The notes under the pieces are model-generated. The model was given only the letters and a program-made list of their open reading frames with translations, was not told where the DNA came from and searched no databases. Below, one piece after another: positions 34,542 to 42,199 of a stretch of DNA of 42,292 nucleotides; position 1 is the first letter of the stretch, and the number at the start of each line of letters is the position of its first letter. Source of the DNA: an uncultured Porphyromonadaceae bacterium (lineage in GTDB: Bacteria > Bacteroidota > Bacteroidia > Bacteroidales > Muribaculaceae); assembly GCA_947575235.1 (NCBI GenBank), contig CANPMT010000021.1, positions 1 through 42,292 of the forward strand, in the 5' to 3' direction. The position numbers and the translations under genes were made by a program.

Positions 34542-35387
34542 ATGGCGAGGAAAAAGTTAACCGGAATTGCCATATTGCTGTTCTTTTTGCTGGTCAGTTG
34601 CACTAATCATGCAAAAGAGGAATATGCCACAATCGTGGCCCAGTGGCAGGGAAAAGAGATTCTTTTCCCGGACTCCGTGTGTACATTTGGCGACAGTATT
34701 CCCATATCGTTTGATGCCGATTTCACTATAATAGCGTATTATGACTCCACCGGGTGTACGTCATGCCGGATGAAACTCCCCTATTGGAGAGAATTCATGG
34801 ATAAAGTGGATTCAGTGGCAGGCAAAGGTACGGTGCAACTGCTTTTGATAGCCGACCGTAAGGAGGTGAGGGAGCTCTCTTATTCTCTCAAGCGTACGTC
34901 TTTGAGTGCAAATCTGTATCATGATTCAGAAGGGCGGATGAATGCCCTTAATTCTTTTCCAGAGAAGAAAGAGCTTCAGGCTTTCCTGATTGACTCGCAT
35001 CATAGGGTGCAGATTGTTGGAAATCCTCTGATTTCGCATGAGATGGAACAGCTGTATCTGTCAAAGATAGGGAATGGCTTTGAAGAAGATGATGAAGAAT
35101 ATGAGGAATACGACCATGATTTTGGTTCAATTATGCCGGACGAGGAGGTATCTCATATTTTTGAAATGAAAAATGAAAGTCCCGATACACTGAAAGTAAG
35201 TAAGGTACTGACATCGTGTGAATGTACTTTCGGCACCGTTATACCAGAAAAGATTCCTCCACACTCCGTCTACAGAGTGGAGACAACTTTCCGCGATACG
35301 GTGGCCGGATCTTTTCTCCGCTCAGTTACCGTGTATTTTGACAATAGACCCGAAATCCGGTTTGAATTGACCGGCGTGATAAAATAA
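34542..35387 (+). CDS. thioredoxin-like DUF1573 lipoprotein 1
   Basis: This 281-residue lipoprotein starts at 34542, giving the lipobox LLVSC (Cys 20). The open frame from 34422 runs through the previous gene and is not used. Residues about 30-180 look like a thioredoxin fold with the redox motif GCTSC (C72, C75). Residues about 190-281 are a DUF1573 domain (DFGSIMPDEEVSHIFEMKN, TSCECTFG). The expected role is periplasmic thiol chemistry or handling of a partner. From base 35095 onward the gene is nearly identical to the copy at 38036. Confidence 0.85.
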   Translation: MARKKLTGIAILLFFLLVSCTNHAKEEYATIVAQWQGKEILFPDSVCTFGDSIPISFDADFTIIAYYDSTGCTSCRMKLPYWREFMDKVDSVAGKGTVQLLLIADRKEVRELSYSLKRTSLSANLYHDSEGRMNALNSFPEKKELQAFLIDSHHRVQIVGNPLISHEMEQLYLSKIGNGFEEDDEEYEEYDHDFGSIMPDEEVSHIFEMKNESPDTLKVSKVLTSCECTFGTVIPEKIPPHSVYRVETTFRDTVAGSFLRSVTVYFDNRPEIRFELTGVIK

Positions 35388-35820
35388 TCAAGCACTGTGG
35401 AAACCTTCAAAATAATTATGAGAATAGGTGTTGTAGCTGTTACGGCGATAATGTTGGCGTCATGCGCCGGCCATGACCTGCCCGGGTTGGAGGATGCATT
35501 GACGCGGGCTGGTGAGAACCGATCTCATCTGGAAGCGGTGTTGCGCCATTTTGTGAATGATGGACGCAAACAGGAGGCTGCTCGTTATCTGGTGAGTAAC
35601 CTTCCATATCATCACAGTGTGGAGGGGCCGGCACTTGATGCCAATCTGGAATGCTACCGGCTTTATTCCGAGAAACGCGACTCCGCCTATACAGCCATCG
35701 ACTCCCTGAGATCAAAACATGGTGGTTTCACCGAAGGCTGGACTGTGCGCAATGACGCGCAGTCTCTCGACAGTACTTTCCTGATACAATGCATAGATGA
35801 CGTTTTCAGGATGCGGGAGG
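35095..35820. repeat. 726-bp near-identical direct repeat, copy 1
   Basis: Bases 35095-35820 align with 38601-39326 without gaps; I count about five substitutions. The copy covers the end of one Trx-DUF1573 gene, the intergenic spacer and the first 400 bp of the transglutaminase gene. After 35820 the two diverge completely. Confidence 0.9.
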
Positions 35821-35861
35821 AGTCTGTCAGCTCTCTGCGGTTGTCACCGTCAGAGTGCTGA
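35418..35861 (+). pseudogene. truncated transglutaminase-like lipoprotein
   Basis: The first 135 codons match the complete gene at 38924 almost perfectly, including the signal peptide and lipobox LASC. At about 35822 the sequence joins scar 2, a propeller-gene remnant, and the frame ends 13 residues later (SVSSLRLSPSEC). The catalytic Cys, His and Asp region is missing. A secreted 147-residue lipoprotein could still be made, but not an active transglutaminase. Confidence 0.88.
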
Positions 35862-35915
35862 TGTCTGTGTATGTTGCTACCAATGGCATCCCACAGGTGG
35901 ACTATCTCAAATTGT
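35823..35915 (+). pseudogene. propeller lipoprotein remnant (scar 2)
   Basis: This has the same internal junction as scar 1 at 29565: the signal region (CTGCGGTTGTCACCG) runs to GTGCTGATGTCTGTGTATGT and then the last 45 bp of a propeller gene. It lies directly against the truncated transglutaminase and before lipoprotein D, just as scar 1 lies before lipoprotein A. Confidence 0.85.
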
Positions 35916-35954
35916 AACTCCATCAACTAAAAAAACAAAAAACACTTATACATC

Positions 35955-36545
35955 ATGAACAAACTGATAAAAGTCTACTCACTCCCAATAGCATTGACAC
36001 TTTGTATCAGCAGCTGCGGAGGAAACCGTACGGCCATGGCGGATACAGATACTGTGGCTGTGACAACTGATGATGAGGAGGTACCCCGCAACACCACACG
36101 CGATTATTTCAATGATCATGACCCTGTGGTTCCGATTATATATAACTCACCGTTGGCCAAGGCTGCCCCTGCTTATGAGGAGGGTAAGGAGTTGAAAGGT
36201 CCACTCGCCATCTACACTCCCCGGAAGAGAGAGACAGACAGAATTGATATAACCCCGGGGAAAGAATTGGGAGCATGGTTTTATAGCACGGTGTTCAAAA
36301 ATACAACTGATGAGACAGTGCGTGTAAAGGAGGTGCATTGCCCTGACAGTATCTTTGACCTCTACTGGCGTGTAGGTATGGAGATGTCGCCCGGAGTGTT
36401 TGGAGCAGTCTGGATGAGAGTGTCGGAGCCTGTTGATGTTGATGATTACCCTATTGTGGTGACATATGATAATGAGGAGTATGCACCTCAGACGTTCTAT
36501 CTGACCTTCCATCCAAAACACCTCTCCGAGGTTGTGACAGAGTGA
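35955..36545 (+). CDS. small lipoprotein D
   Basis: This 196-residue lipoprotein has the lipobox CISSC and an acidic linker. Its domain is nearly identical to copy A, differing in small patches (IYTPRKRETDRID for IFTFQKMETDRMD) and in its last 12 residues. The block scar 2 plus D (35823-36545) parallels scar 1 plus A (about 29600-30326), so one arose by copying the other. It is followed by the promoter of the second peptide unit. Location is expected to be the outer membrane or periplasm, and function is unknown. Confidence 0.75.
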   Translation: MNKLIKVYSLPIALTLCISSCGGNRTAMADTDTVAVTTDDEEVPRNTTRDYFNDHDPVVPIIYNSPLAKAAPAYEEGKELKGPLAIYTPRKRETDRIDITPGKELGAWFYSTVFKNTTDETVRVKEVHCPDSIFDLYWRVGMEMSPGVFGAVWMRVSEPVDVDDYPIVVTYDNEEYAPQTFYLTFHPKHLSEVVTE

Positions 36546-36570
36546 TAGGTTGGAAAGTATGGGAGAGTGA

Positions 36571-36632
36571 TAAGAATGTAAAATTGTCTACACACTTAAG
36601 GTTTGTGTAGATAATTATCAGTAATAACTTTA
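36571..36632 (+). promoter_or_regulatory. NVEALA peptide 2 promoter with overlapping hairpin
   Basis: TTTG (36602-36605) and TAACTTTA (36625-36632) are 19 nt apart. An inverted repeat with 13-nt arms (36582-36594 with 36604-36616, one G-T pair) covers the -33 element. Its left arm continues a TAAGAATGTAAAATTGTC stretch like the motif at 29422 and 32403. Confidence 0.65.
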
Positions 36633-36650
36633 TTTTTTAACCATTAAATC

Positions 36651-36881
36651 ATGAACAAGAAATTGTTTTTCGGACTCGGTATGGTGAGTCTCGTTGCGGT
36701 TGGCCTTGTGAGCGCAACCCAGAAAGCGTCAGATAATGTATCTGATCAGGTGTTATCCAATGTCGAGGCATTATCTCGTTGGGAGGTGAGTGTCGAGTAT
36801 GACAAAAGCTGTGTAAATGGAGGTGATGTTTGCATCACAGATGGACAAAGTGTGTATTTCAATGCAGAAGGGAGATCATAA
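36651..36881 (+). CDS. NVEALA-family exported peptide 2
   Basis: This 76-residue precursor has a hydrophobic N-terminus (LFFGLGMVSLVAVGLVSA). The motif reads NVEALS at residues 37-42, the same place as in peptide 1. The C-terminal part again has exactly two cysteines at 54 and 61 in the frame EYDKSC-x6-CITDGQSVYFN. The middle residues between shared positions vary. It leads the only complete unit in the window, before propeller 4, the Trx-DUF1573 protein, the transglutaminase and the ligase-like protein. The function of the family is unknown. Confidence 0.88.
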   Translation: MNKKLFFGLGMVSLVAVGLVSATQKASDNVSDQVLSNVEALSRWEVSVEYDKSCVNGGDVCITDGQSVYFNAEGRS

Positions 36882-36920
36882 GTAATCTCTCGCCCTCAAT
36901 GAATTCTCTCCTTATTTTCT

Positions 36921-36961
36921 GATTGGTGGGCTGATGGGCTCTATCCATTAGCTTACCAATC
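36921..36961 (+). terminator. hairpin between NVEALA peptide 2 and the rest of its unit
   Basis: GATTGGT (36921-36927) pairs with ACCAATC (36955-36961), with inner GCT/AGC and ATGG/CCAT pairs. No T-run follows, so it may be a partial terminator or a processing or stability element that lets the peptide mRNA exceed the downstream genes. Confidence 0.4.
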
Positions 36962-37004
36962 TATTCATACAATAATTAAAGAATCTCTTAAATTAAGTTA
37001 GAAG

Positions 37005-38027
37005 ATGAGAAAAAAGTTGATAGTAAATAAAAATGTGAATCAGAATCATTTTGCCATACTCATAATGCTTATGAGTGTCATGGCAGGGTGTCGTCATAGT
37101 GATACTACGCTTTGGCCTGACAGTGCTGATATGGAGATAAATGCCAGTATCCAATCATTGGAGGATGAATTGCCTCCGATTCATTCATTTACAACCTTAA
37201 TGTTGTGCGGTGACACTCTCATTGTTCATGATCCACGTAAACGAGATGCACAGTTTTTAGGATACGATATAATGCAGAATAAATATATAGGAGCATTTGG
37301 AAAATATGGTGATGGTCCGAATGAACTTGCAAATTCAGTACCCTTAGTATATGATGATTCCACTGGAATAATGCATGTTATCAACGGTAACAGATGGGAG
37401 ATTATTAGCTTTAAAGTGAATGAAGCAATCTCGGATTCCACCTATCAATATAAACTGAAGGTGCATCTTGACGAAAGTAATGGAAGACAACCTCTCATCT
37501 ATGGCTATTATGTAAACGATAGTACAATCCTAGGCATGGTGCATATCTGCAATGAGGATTTCACATCGCAGACAACTCATATCGGTCGACTTAATTTACA
37601 AACTGGAAAAGTTAATGTGATGGATCAGATCGGAGATGAGGTGAACTCCCGCAGTTCCTTGGTAGTGTTGCCTGAACATGATCGGATGATGACATTTGGT
37701 AAAACGCATGACAGGATACGTATTTTTGATATGAATGCTCATCTTGTTAAGGAAATACAAGGACCATGTTTCAAGCAAGAACATGAAGATTGGATGAAGT
37801 TCTTTTCATCCGCGATAACTGCTGGTGATAAGATTTATGTTTTCTACAGAGGATCTGCGGAAAGAATGGGTGAAGGTGATGTCATAATGGTATTTGATAT
37901 TGAGGGTAATTATCAGAATTCAATGAAATTTGATACTCAGTTGAACAGTATGGTCTATCATTCAGTTACAAACCGGATTTATCTTACTACCCAAGGAACT
38001 CCACAAATCGGTTATGTCCAGTTATAA
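37005..38027 (+). CDS. BF3164-type beta-propeller lipoprotein 4
   Basis: This 340-residue lipoprotein has the lipobox SVMAGC. It is a close paralogue of propeller 2: shared are TTLWPDSADMEINASI, GKYGDGPNELANS, VHLDESNGRQPLIYGYYV, HICNEDFTSQTTHIGRLN and the ending GTPQIGYVQL. It lies 123 nt after NVEALA peptide 2, with a hairpin between them, and 8 nt before the Trx-DUF1573 gene. It belongs to the complete unit and is thus the best candidate for the functional partner of peptide 2; the partnership is inferred from gene order. Confidence 0.85.
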   Translation: MRKKLIVNKNVNQNHFAILIMLMSVMAGCRHSDTTLWPDSADMEINASIQSLEDELPPIHSFTTLMLCGDTLIVHDPRKRDAQFLGYDIMQNKYIGAFGKYGDGPNELANSVPLVYDDSTGIMHVINGNRWEIISFKVNEAISDSTYQYKLKVHLDESNGRQPLIYGYYVNDSTILGMVHICNEDFTSQTTHIGRLNLQTGKVNVMDQIGDEVNSRSSLVVLPEHDRMMTFGKTHDRIRIFDMNAHLVKEIQGPCFKQEHEDWMKFFSSAITAGDKIYVFYRGSAERMGEGDVIMVFDIEGNYQNSMKFDTQLNSMVYHSVTNRIYLTTQGTPQIGYVQL

Positions 38028-38035
38028 TTTAAAAT

Positions 38036-38893
38036 ATGAGAACGATATTAATGGTAAGGATTATTGGACTATTCCTGATGATTCTGATTGGTGGTTGTGA
38101 GAACAAGAGAGAAGACAATTATCAGAGAATTGTGATGGAATGGCAAAGTAGGGAGATTCTGTTTCCTGACAGTATGACGTGTGTAGGAGACAGTGTGCCT
38201 TTCTGTATAGATAAGGAATTCATGATAGTGGCCTATTATGATTCGCTAGGTTGCGCCGGATGCAGAATGAAATTATCGAACTGGAGGGAATTCAAGAATA
38301 AAGTTGATTCTTTTGTCGGTCCAGATAAGGTGGGATTGCTGCTTATCTCAGACCGTGAGGACGTTTTGGACTTGAATGATGCGTTATTGAAAACCAATCT
38401 TGCACAGAATCTTTATCACGATAAGGAGGGTGTGATGAACCGTCTGAACACTTTTCCTAAGCAAAAGGAATTGCAGACATTCCTTCTTGGCAAGAATCAC
38501 ACTGTGCTTATTGTTGGCTCCCCTTTGATGTCGGCAAAGATGGAAAAACTCTATCTAGATAGGATTATGGCTGATAGCAGTGCATCGGTTGGGGAGGTTA
38601 AAGAATATGAGGAATACGGCCATGATTTTGGTTCAATTATGCCGGACGAGGAGGTATCTCATATTTTTGAAATGAAAAATGAAAGTCCCGATACACTGAA
38701 AGTAAGTAAGGTACTGACATCGTGTGAATGTACTTTCGGCACCGTTATACCAGAAAAGATTCCTCCACACTCCGTCTACAGAGTGGAGACAACTTTCCGC
38801 GATACGGTGGCCGGATCTTTTCTCCGCTCAGTTACCGTGTATTTTGACAATAGACCCGAAATCCGGTTTGAATTGACCGGCGTGATAAAATAA
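38036..38893 (+). CDS. thioredoxin-like DUF1573 lipoprotein 2
   Basis: This 285-residue lipoprotein has the lipobox LIGGC (Cys 21), a thioredoxin-like domain with GCAGC (C73, C76), and the same C-terminal DUF1573 domain as the copy at 34542. The N-terminal two thirds differ clearly between the copies, while the last 97 residues are almost identical, with a sharp switch at base 38601. This is a recombination boundary inside the gene. It follows propeller 4 by 8 nt and precedes the transglutaminase start by 30 nt. Confidence 0.85.
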   Translation: MRTILMVRIIGLFLMILIGGCENKREDNYQRIVMEWQSREILFPDSMTCVGDSVPFCIDKEFMIVAYYDSLGCAGCRMKLSNWREFKNKVDSFVGPDKVGLLLISDREDVLDLNDALLKTNLAQNLYHDKEGVMNRLNTFPKQKELQTFLLGKNHTVLIVGSPLMSAKMEKLYLDRIMADSSASVGEVKEYEEYGHDFGSIMPDEEVSHIFEMKNESPDTLKVSKVLTSCECTFGTVIPEKIPPHSVYRVETTFRDTVAGSFLRSVTVYFDNRPEIRFELTGVIK

Positions 38894-39326
38894 TCAAGCA
38901 CTGTGGAAACCTTCAAAATAATTATGAGAATAGGTGTTGTAGCTGTTACGGCGATAATGTTGGCGTCATGCGCCGGCCATGACCTGCCCGGGTTGGAGGA
39001 TGCATTGACGCGGGCTGGTGAGAACCGATCTCATCTGGAAGCGGTGTTGCGCCATTTTGTGAATGATGGACGCAAACAGGAGGCTGCTCGTTATCTGGTG
39101 AGTAACCTTCCATATCATCACAGTGTGGAGGGGCCGGCACTTGATGCCAATCTGGAATGCTACCGGCTTTATTCCGAGAAACGCGACTCCGCCTATACAG
39201 CCATCGACTCCCTGAGATCAAAACATGGTGGATTCACCGAAGGCTGGACTGTGCGCAATGACGCGCAGTCGCTCGACAGTACTTTCCTGATAAAATGCAT
39301 AGATGACGTTTTCAGGATGCGGGAAG
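38601..39326. repeat. 726-bp near-identical direct repeat, copy 2
   Basis: This is the partner of 35095-35820 at an offset of 3506 bp. It is in the complete unit, so it is probably the donor or a co-duplicate. Recombination between the copies would delete one NVEALA peptide, a propeller and lipoprotein D and leave one continuous unit. Confidence 0.9.
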
Positions 39327-40858
39327 AATATCCTTGGTGTGCCCGGTTCAGTGACGAGCAATTTCGCCGGTACGTGTTGCCTTATCGTGTGAACAATGAG
39401 ACAATCTCTCTCTGGAGGGATTCGATACGGTGTCTGTATGCACCTCTTCTCGACAGCCTTGTCAATGCCGATGTCACTGACCCGATGGTAGTGGCCGAGA
39501 GGATTCTCAGGGAATGGAAGTCCACTGAGTTCAAATGGACAGGCCAGCTCCCTTCGGGAATATCTCCCGGATTGCATAATATCACAAACCATGCCGGCTC
39601 CTGCATAGAGTATGCGCACTCCGTGATATACCTTATGAGGGCGTTCGGCATACCTGCAGGTCTGGATTACCTTCCTGTGCGTGGCCAGAACAATGCCGCC
39701 CATTCCTGGGTATTTATTCTGGATGAGGAGGGGGTGCCGTATTACAGTGAGGTTGACACGGAGGGTTGGTTACCTGCAAGCGGATATGAAATGAAGGCGG
39801 GAAAAGTGTTGCGTGAGGAGTTCGGAATCAACATGGATGTAATGTCTGAGACAGTCCGCTTCGCTGGCTGTCCGGATTCGTTCAGAATCCCTTTGCTGAC
39901 AGATGTCACACAGTGCTATCGGCCTGACAGTATGTACAGTGTCAAGCCCTTGATAGAGAATCCGGAAGATGGTCCTGTCTGGCTGGGAATGCCCTGTTAT
40001 CGCGACTGGGTTCCGGTGGCCTATTCACATGATGAAAGTGAACCGAAGTTTGACAATGTCATGAGTGGGGTGATATTCTGTCCCGGTCAATGGAGAGAGG
40101 AAGGATTCGTCGCAGTGGGCCCTCCATTTGAGGTGGATACATTGATGGGTGGGATACGCACATTTATTCCGGAGGAGAGGATGGCTACATTGACATGCTA
40201 TGCCAAGTTTCCTGTGGATTCATTCAATGGCGATCTGGTATGCCGCACCATAGGTGCGGTGATAGAGGGTTCCGACACCAGGGATTTCGCAGTGTGCGAC
40301 ACCATCTACACCATAACGGCACTGGCCGGGAGAAAAGTGAATTATGTGGATCTTCCTGAAGCTGCCTGCTACCGTTATTACCGTTACCGCGCTGGTAAGG
40401 AATGTTTCTGCAATATCGCTGAATTAGGTTTCTATGCACATCGTGGTGATACCGTGCGTATTGAGGGGAGGATATTTGGCACCCCCGGTTCATGGGGCGA
40501 CAATCCGGAACATACGTTTGAGAAGGCGTTTGATTCAGATCCGGACACCTCGTTCGACTGTGTGCTCGCCGATGACGGAGAGATAGGAATGGATATGGGA
40601 AAGCCCACCAGAATCGAGAGGATAATGTATGCGCCGCGTCACCGCGACAATTACATAAGGCGAGGCAACCTCTATGAGCTCTTCTATCTTGACCGAGATC
40701 AACGTTGGCGAAGTGCGGGTCGGCAGGTGGCAGTGTCGGATTCTCTCGACTTTGAAGTCCCTCCGGGCAGTCTGTATTATCTAAAGAATCATACAGGAGG
40801 TAAGGATGAACGGTTGTTTGAGTATGATTTCGAGAAGAGAAAACAGATTTTCCGATAG
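38924..40858 (+). CDS. transglutaminase-like lipoprotein
   Basis: This 644-residue exported protein has the signal peptide MRIGVVAVTAIMLASC with its lipid Cys at 16. I chose the ATG at 38924; an in-frame GTG lies at 38903. A transglutaminase-like papain-fold core is shown by the probable triad C227 (GSCIEYAH), H260 (NAAHSW) and D278 (EVDTEGW). The C-terminal 300 residues are beta-rich and may bind carbohydrate or protein. Such enzymes cleave or crosslink peptides. In this unit the NVEALA peptide or its partner is a possible substrate, but this is inferred only from position. Its 3' end overlaps the next gene. Confidence 0.85.
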   Translation: MRIGVVAVTAIMLASCAGHDLPGLEDALTRAGENRSHLEAVLRHFVNDGRKQEAARYLVSNLPYHHSVEGPALDANLECYRLYSEKRDSAYTAIDSLRSKHGGFTEGWTVRNDAQSLDSTFLIKCIDDVFRMREEYPWCARFSDEQFRRYVLPYRVNNETISLWRDSIRCLYAPLLDSLVNADVTDPMVVAERILREWKSTEFKWTGQLPSGISPGLHNITNHAGSCIEYAHSVIYLMRAFGIPAGLDYLPVRGQNNAAHSWVFILDEEGVPYYSEVDTEGWLPASGYEMKAGKVLREEFGINMDVMSETVRFAGCPDSFRIPLLTDVTQCYRPDSMYSVKPLIENPEDGPVWLGMPCYRDWVPVAYSHDESEPKFDNVMSGVIFCPGQWREEGFVAVGPPFEVDTLMGGIRTFIPEERMATLTCYAKFPVDSFNGDLVCRTIGAVIEGSDTRDFAVCDTIYTITALAGRKVNYVDLPEAACYRYYRYRAGKECFCNIAELGFYAHRGDTVRIEGRIFGTPGSWGDNPEHTFEKAFDSDPDTSFDCVLADDGEIGMDMGKPTRIERIMYAPRHRDNYIRRGNLYELFYLDRDQRWRSAGRQVAVSDSLDFEVPPGSLYYLKNHTGGKDERLFEYDFEKRKQIFR

Positions 40859-42176
40859 ATATAGGATCTCAATCGGGATGCTTCTTCAGTCAGGGTTGCT
40901 GATGGCGGCTCTGGTGGAGGGTGTGTGGGGTGTGTTGCAGTTTACCGGAGTGTCACGCAGCGGTCATAATCTGTTCCCGTTCACAGGCTCTTTCTATAAT
41001 CCGGGACCATTCGCATGCTATCTTGCCCTGACTGTTCCATTGGCTCTGCATACGCTTTTACGTAGCTGTGGAGGTGTAGCCAGATGGCTTTCCGCCATCG
41101 TGCTCATGGTTGATGCGCTGCTTCTGCCCGCTTCGATGAGCCGCACCGCCTGGGTGGCGGCCTCAGTTGGATCTGTAATCACCCTCTTGCCCTCTCTGAA
41201 GAATTGGATTCGCCGTCATGGCGGAACCCGACTATGGATTCCGGTCGGTGGGATGCTGTTGGTCACTTGCGCCACAGGGGCTTACCGCATGAAGATGGCA
41301 TCGGCCGACGGGCGTCTGCTGATGTGGAAGGTAGCCCTTACCGCTGTTGACGTCAATCCTTTCAAGGGTGTGGGATGGGATTGGGTAGCCGGAGAATATG
41401 GAAATGCTCAGGAGCGGTATTTCGCACAAGGAGAGGCTACTGAACATGAGGTTATGGCAGCTGACGCACCGGAATATGTCTTCAACGAGTATCTTCAGGT
41501 GGCAATCGCCTATGGCTGGGGGTGGGCAGTGCTGATGACCTTGTTCCTGTTCGGAGGTTTGTGGGTGTCGCTACGCAACGGCAACCGACCAATCGCAGGA
41601 TGTCTTGGGGCGGCTATGTTGGTAATGACGGCCTCCTATCCTTTCCAGTTTGCCGTGACTGTCATTACAATCTGTGCGATACTTGCGGCTGCGTATTTTT
41701 CCACCACACTTCTCGAGCTTAGGATGATGGGAGTGGCCGGATGTGTGGCATTGTGCATAGCGTGTCCGGGTGACGGTGGAAGGGAGGATGTGAGACGCAG
41801 TTTCGGAGTCGGCCACCGGTTGCATCAGAGTGGTAGATGGCGTGAGTCTAACGATGTTCTCATACCGATGTCTAAGAGAAGTTCCGACCCGATGCCCTTG
41901 AATATCATAGGCAAGAATTACCGCGAGTTGGGAATGACCGACAGCGCGGAGTATTATCTCCGTCGGGCCGTGAACAGATGCCCGAACCGTCTGTATCCGC
42001 ACTATCTGCTCATGCAACTCTACGGTGACTCATTGGTCAATGACCCGGTAAAAACTCGGAAAGAAGCCCTGATAATCCTGAATATGAAGGAGAAGGTTCC
42101 ATCGACTGCAGTCGAAGAGATGCGAGAGGAAGCAACCGATGTGATTAGCTGCCCATTGCCCGCAAATACAAATTGA
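40806..42176 (+). CDS. O-antigen-ligase-like membrane protein with TPR tail
   Basis: This 456-residue inner-membrane protein has about eight hydrophobic segments up to residue 325 and a soluble TPR-like C-terminus (LGMTDSAEYYLRRAVNRCPN). Wzy_C/WaaL signatures are the segments SRSGHNLFPFTGSFYNPGP and MSRTAW. This superfamily transfers lipid-linked glycans to lipid A, to other glycans or to protein serines. The ATG at 40806 overlaps the transglutaminase by 53 nt; an internal ATG at 40824 is possible. In this context it may glycosylate or anchor a product of the unit, which is inference. Confidence 0.8.
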   Translation: MNGCLSMISRRENRFSDRYRISIGMLLQSGLLMAALVEGVWGVLQFTGVSRSGHNLFPFTGSFYNPGPFACYLALTVPLALHTLLRSCGGVARWLSAIVLMVDALLLPASMSRTAWVAASVGSVITLLPSLKNWIRRHGGTRLWIPVGGMLLVTCATGAYRMKMASADGRLLMWKVALTAVDVNPFKGVGWDWVAGEYGNAQERYFAQGEATEHEVMAADAPEYVFNEYLQVAIAYGWGWAVLMTLFLFGGLWVSLRNGNRPIAGCLGAAMLVMTASYPFQFAVTVITICAILAAAYFSTTLLELRMMGVAGCVALCIACPGDGGREDVRRSFGVGHRLHQSGRWRESNDVLIPMSKRSSDPMPLNIIGKNYRELGMTDSAEYYLRRAVNRCPNRLYPHYLLMQLYGDSLVNDPVKTRKEALIILNMKEKVPSTAVEEMREEATDVISCPLPANTN

Positions 42177-42199
42177 CAAAAAAGGAGGCTTGTAATTAC

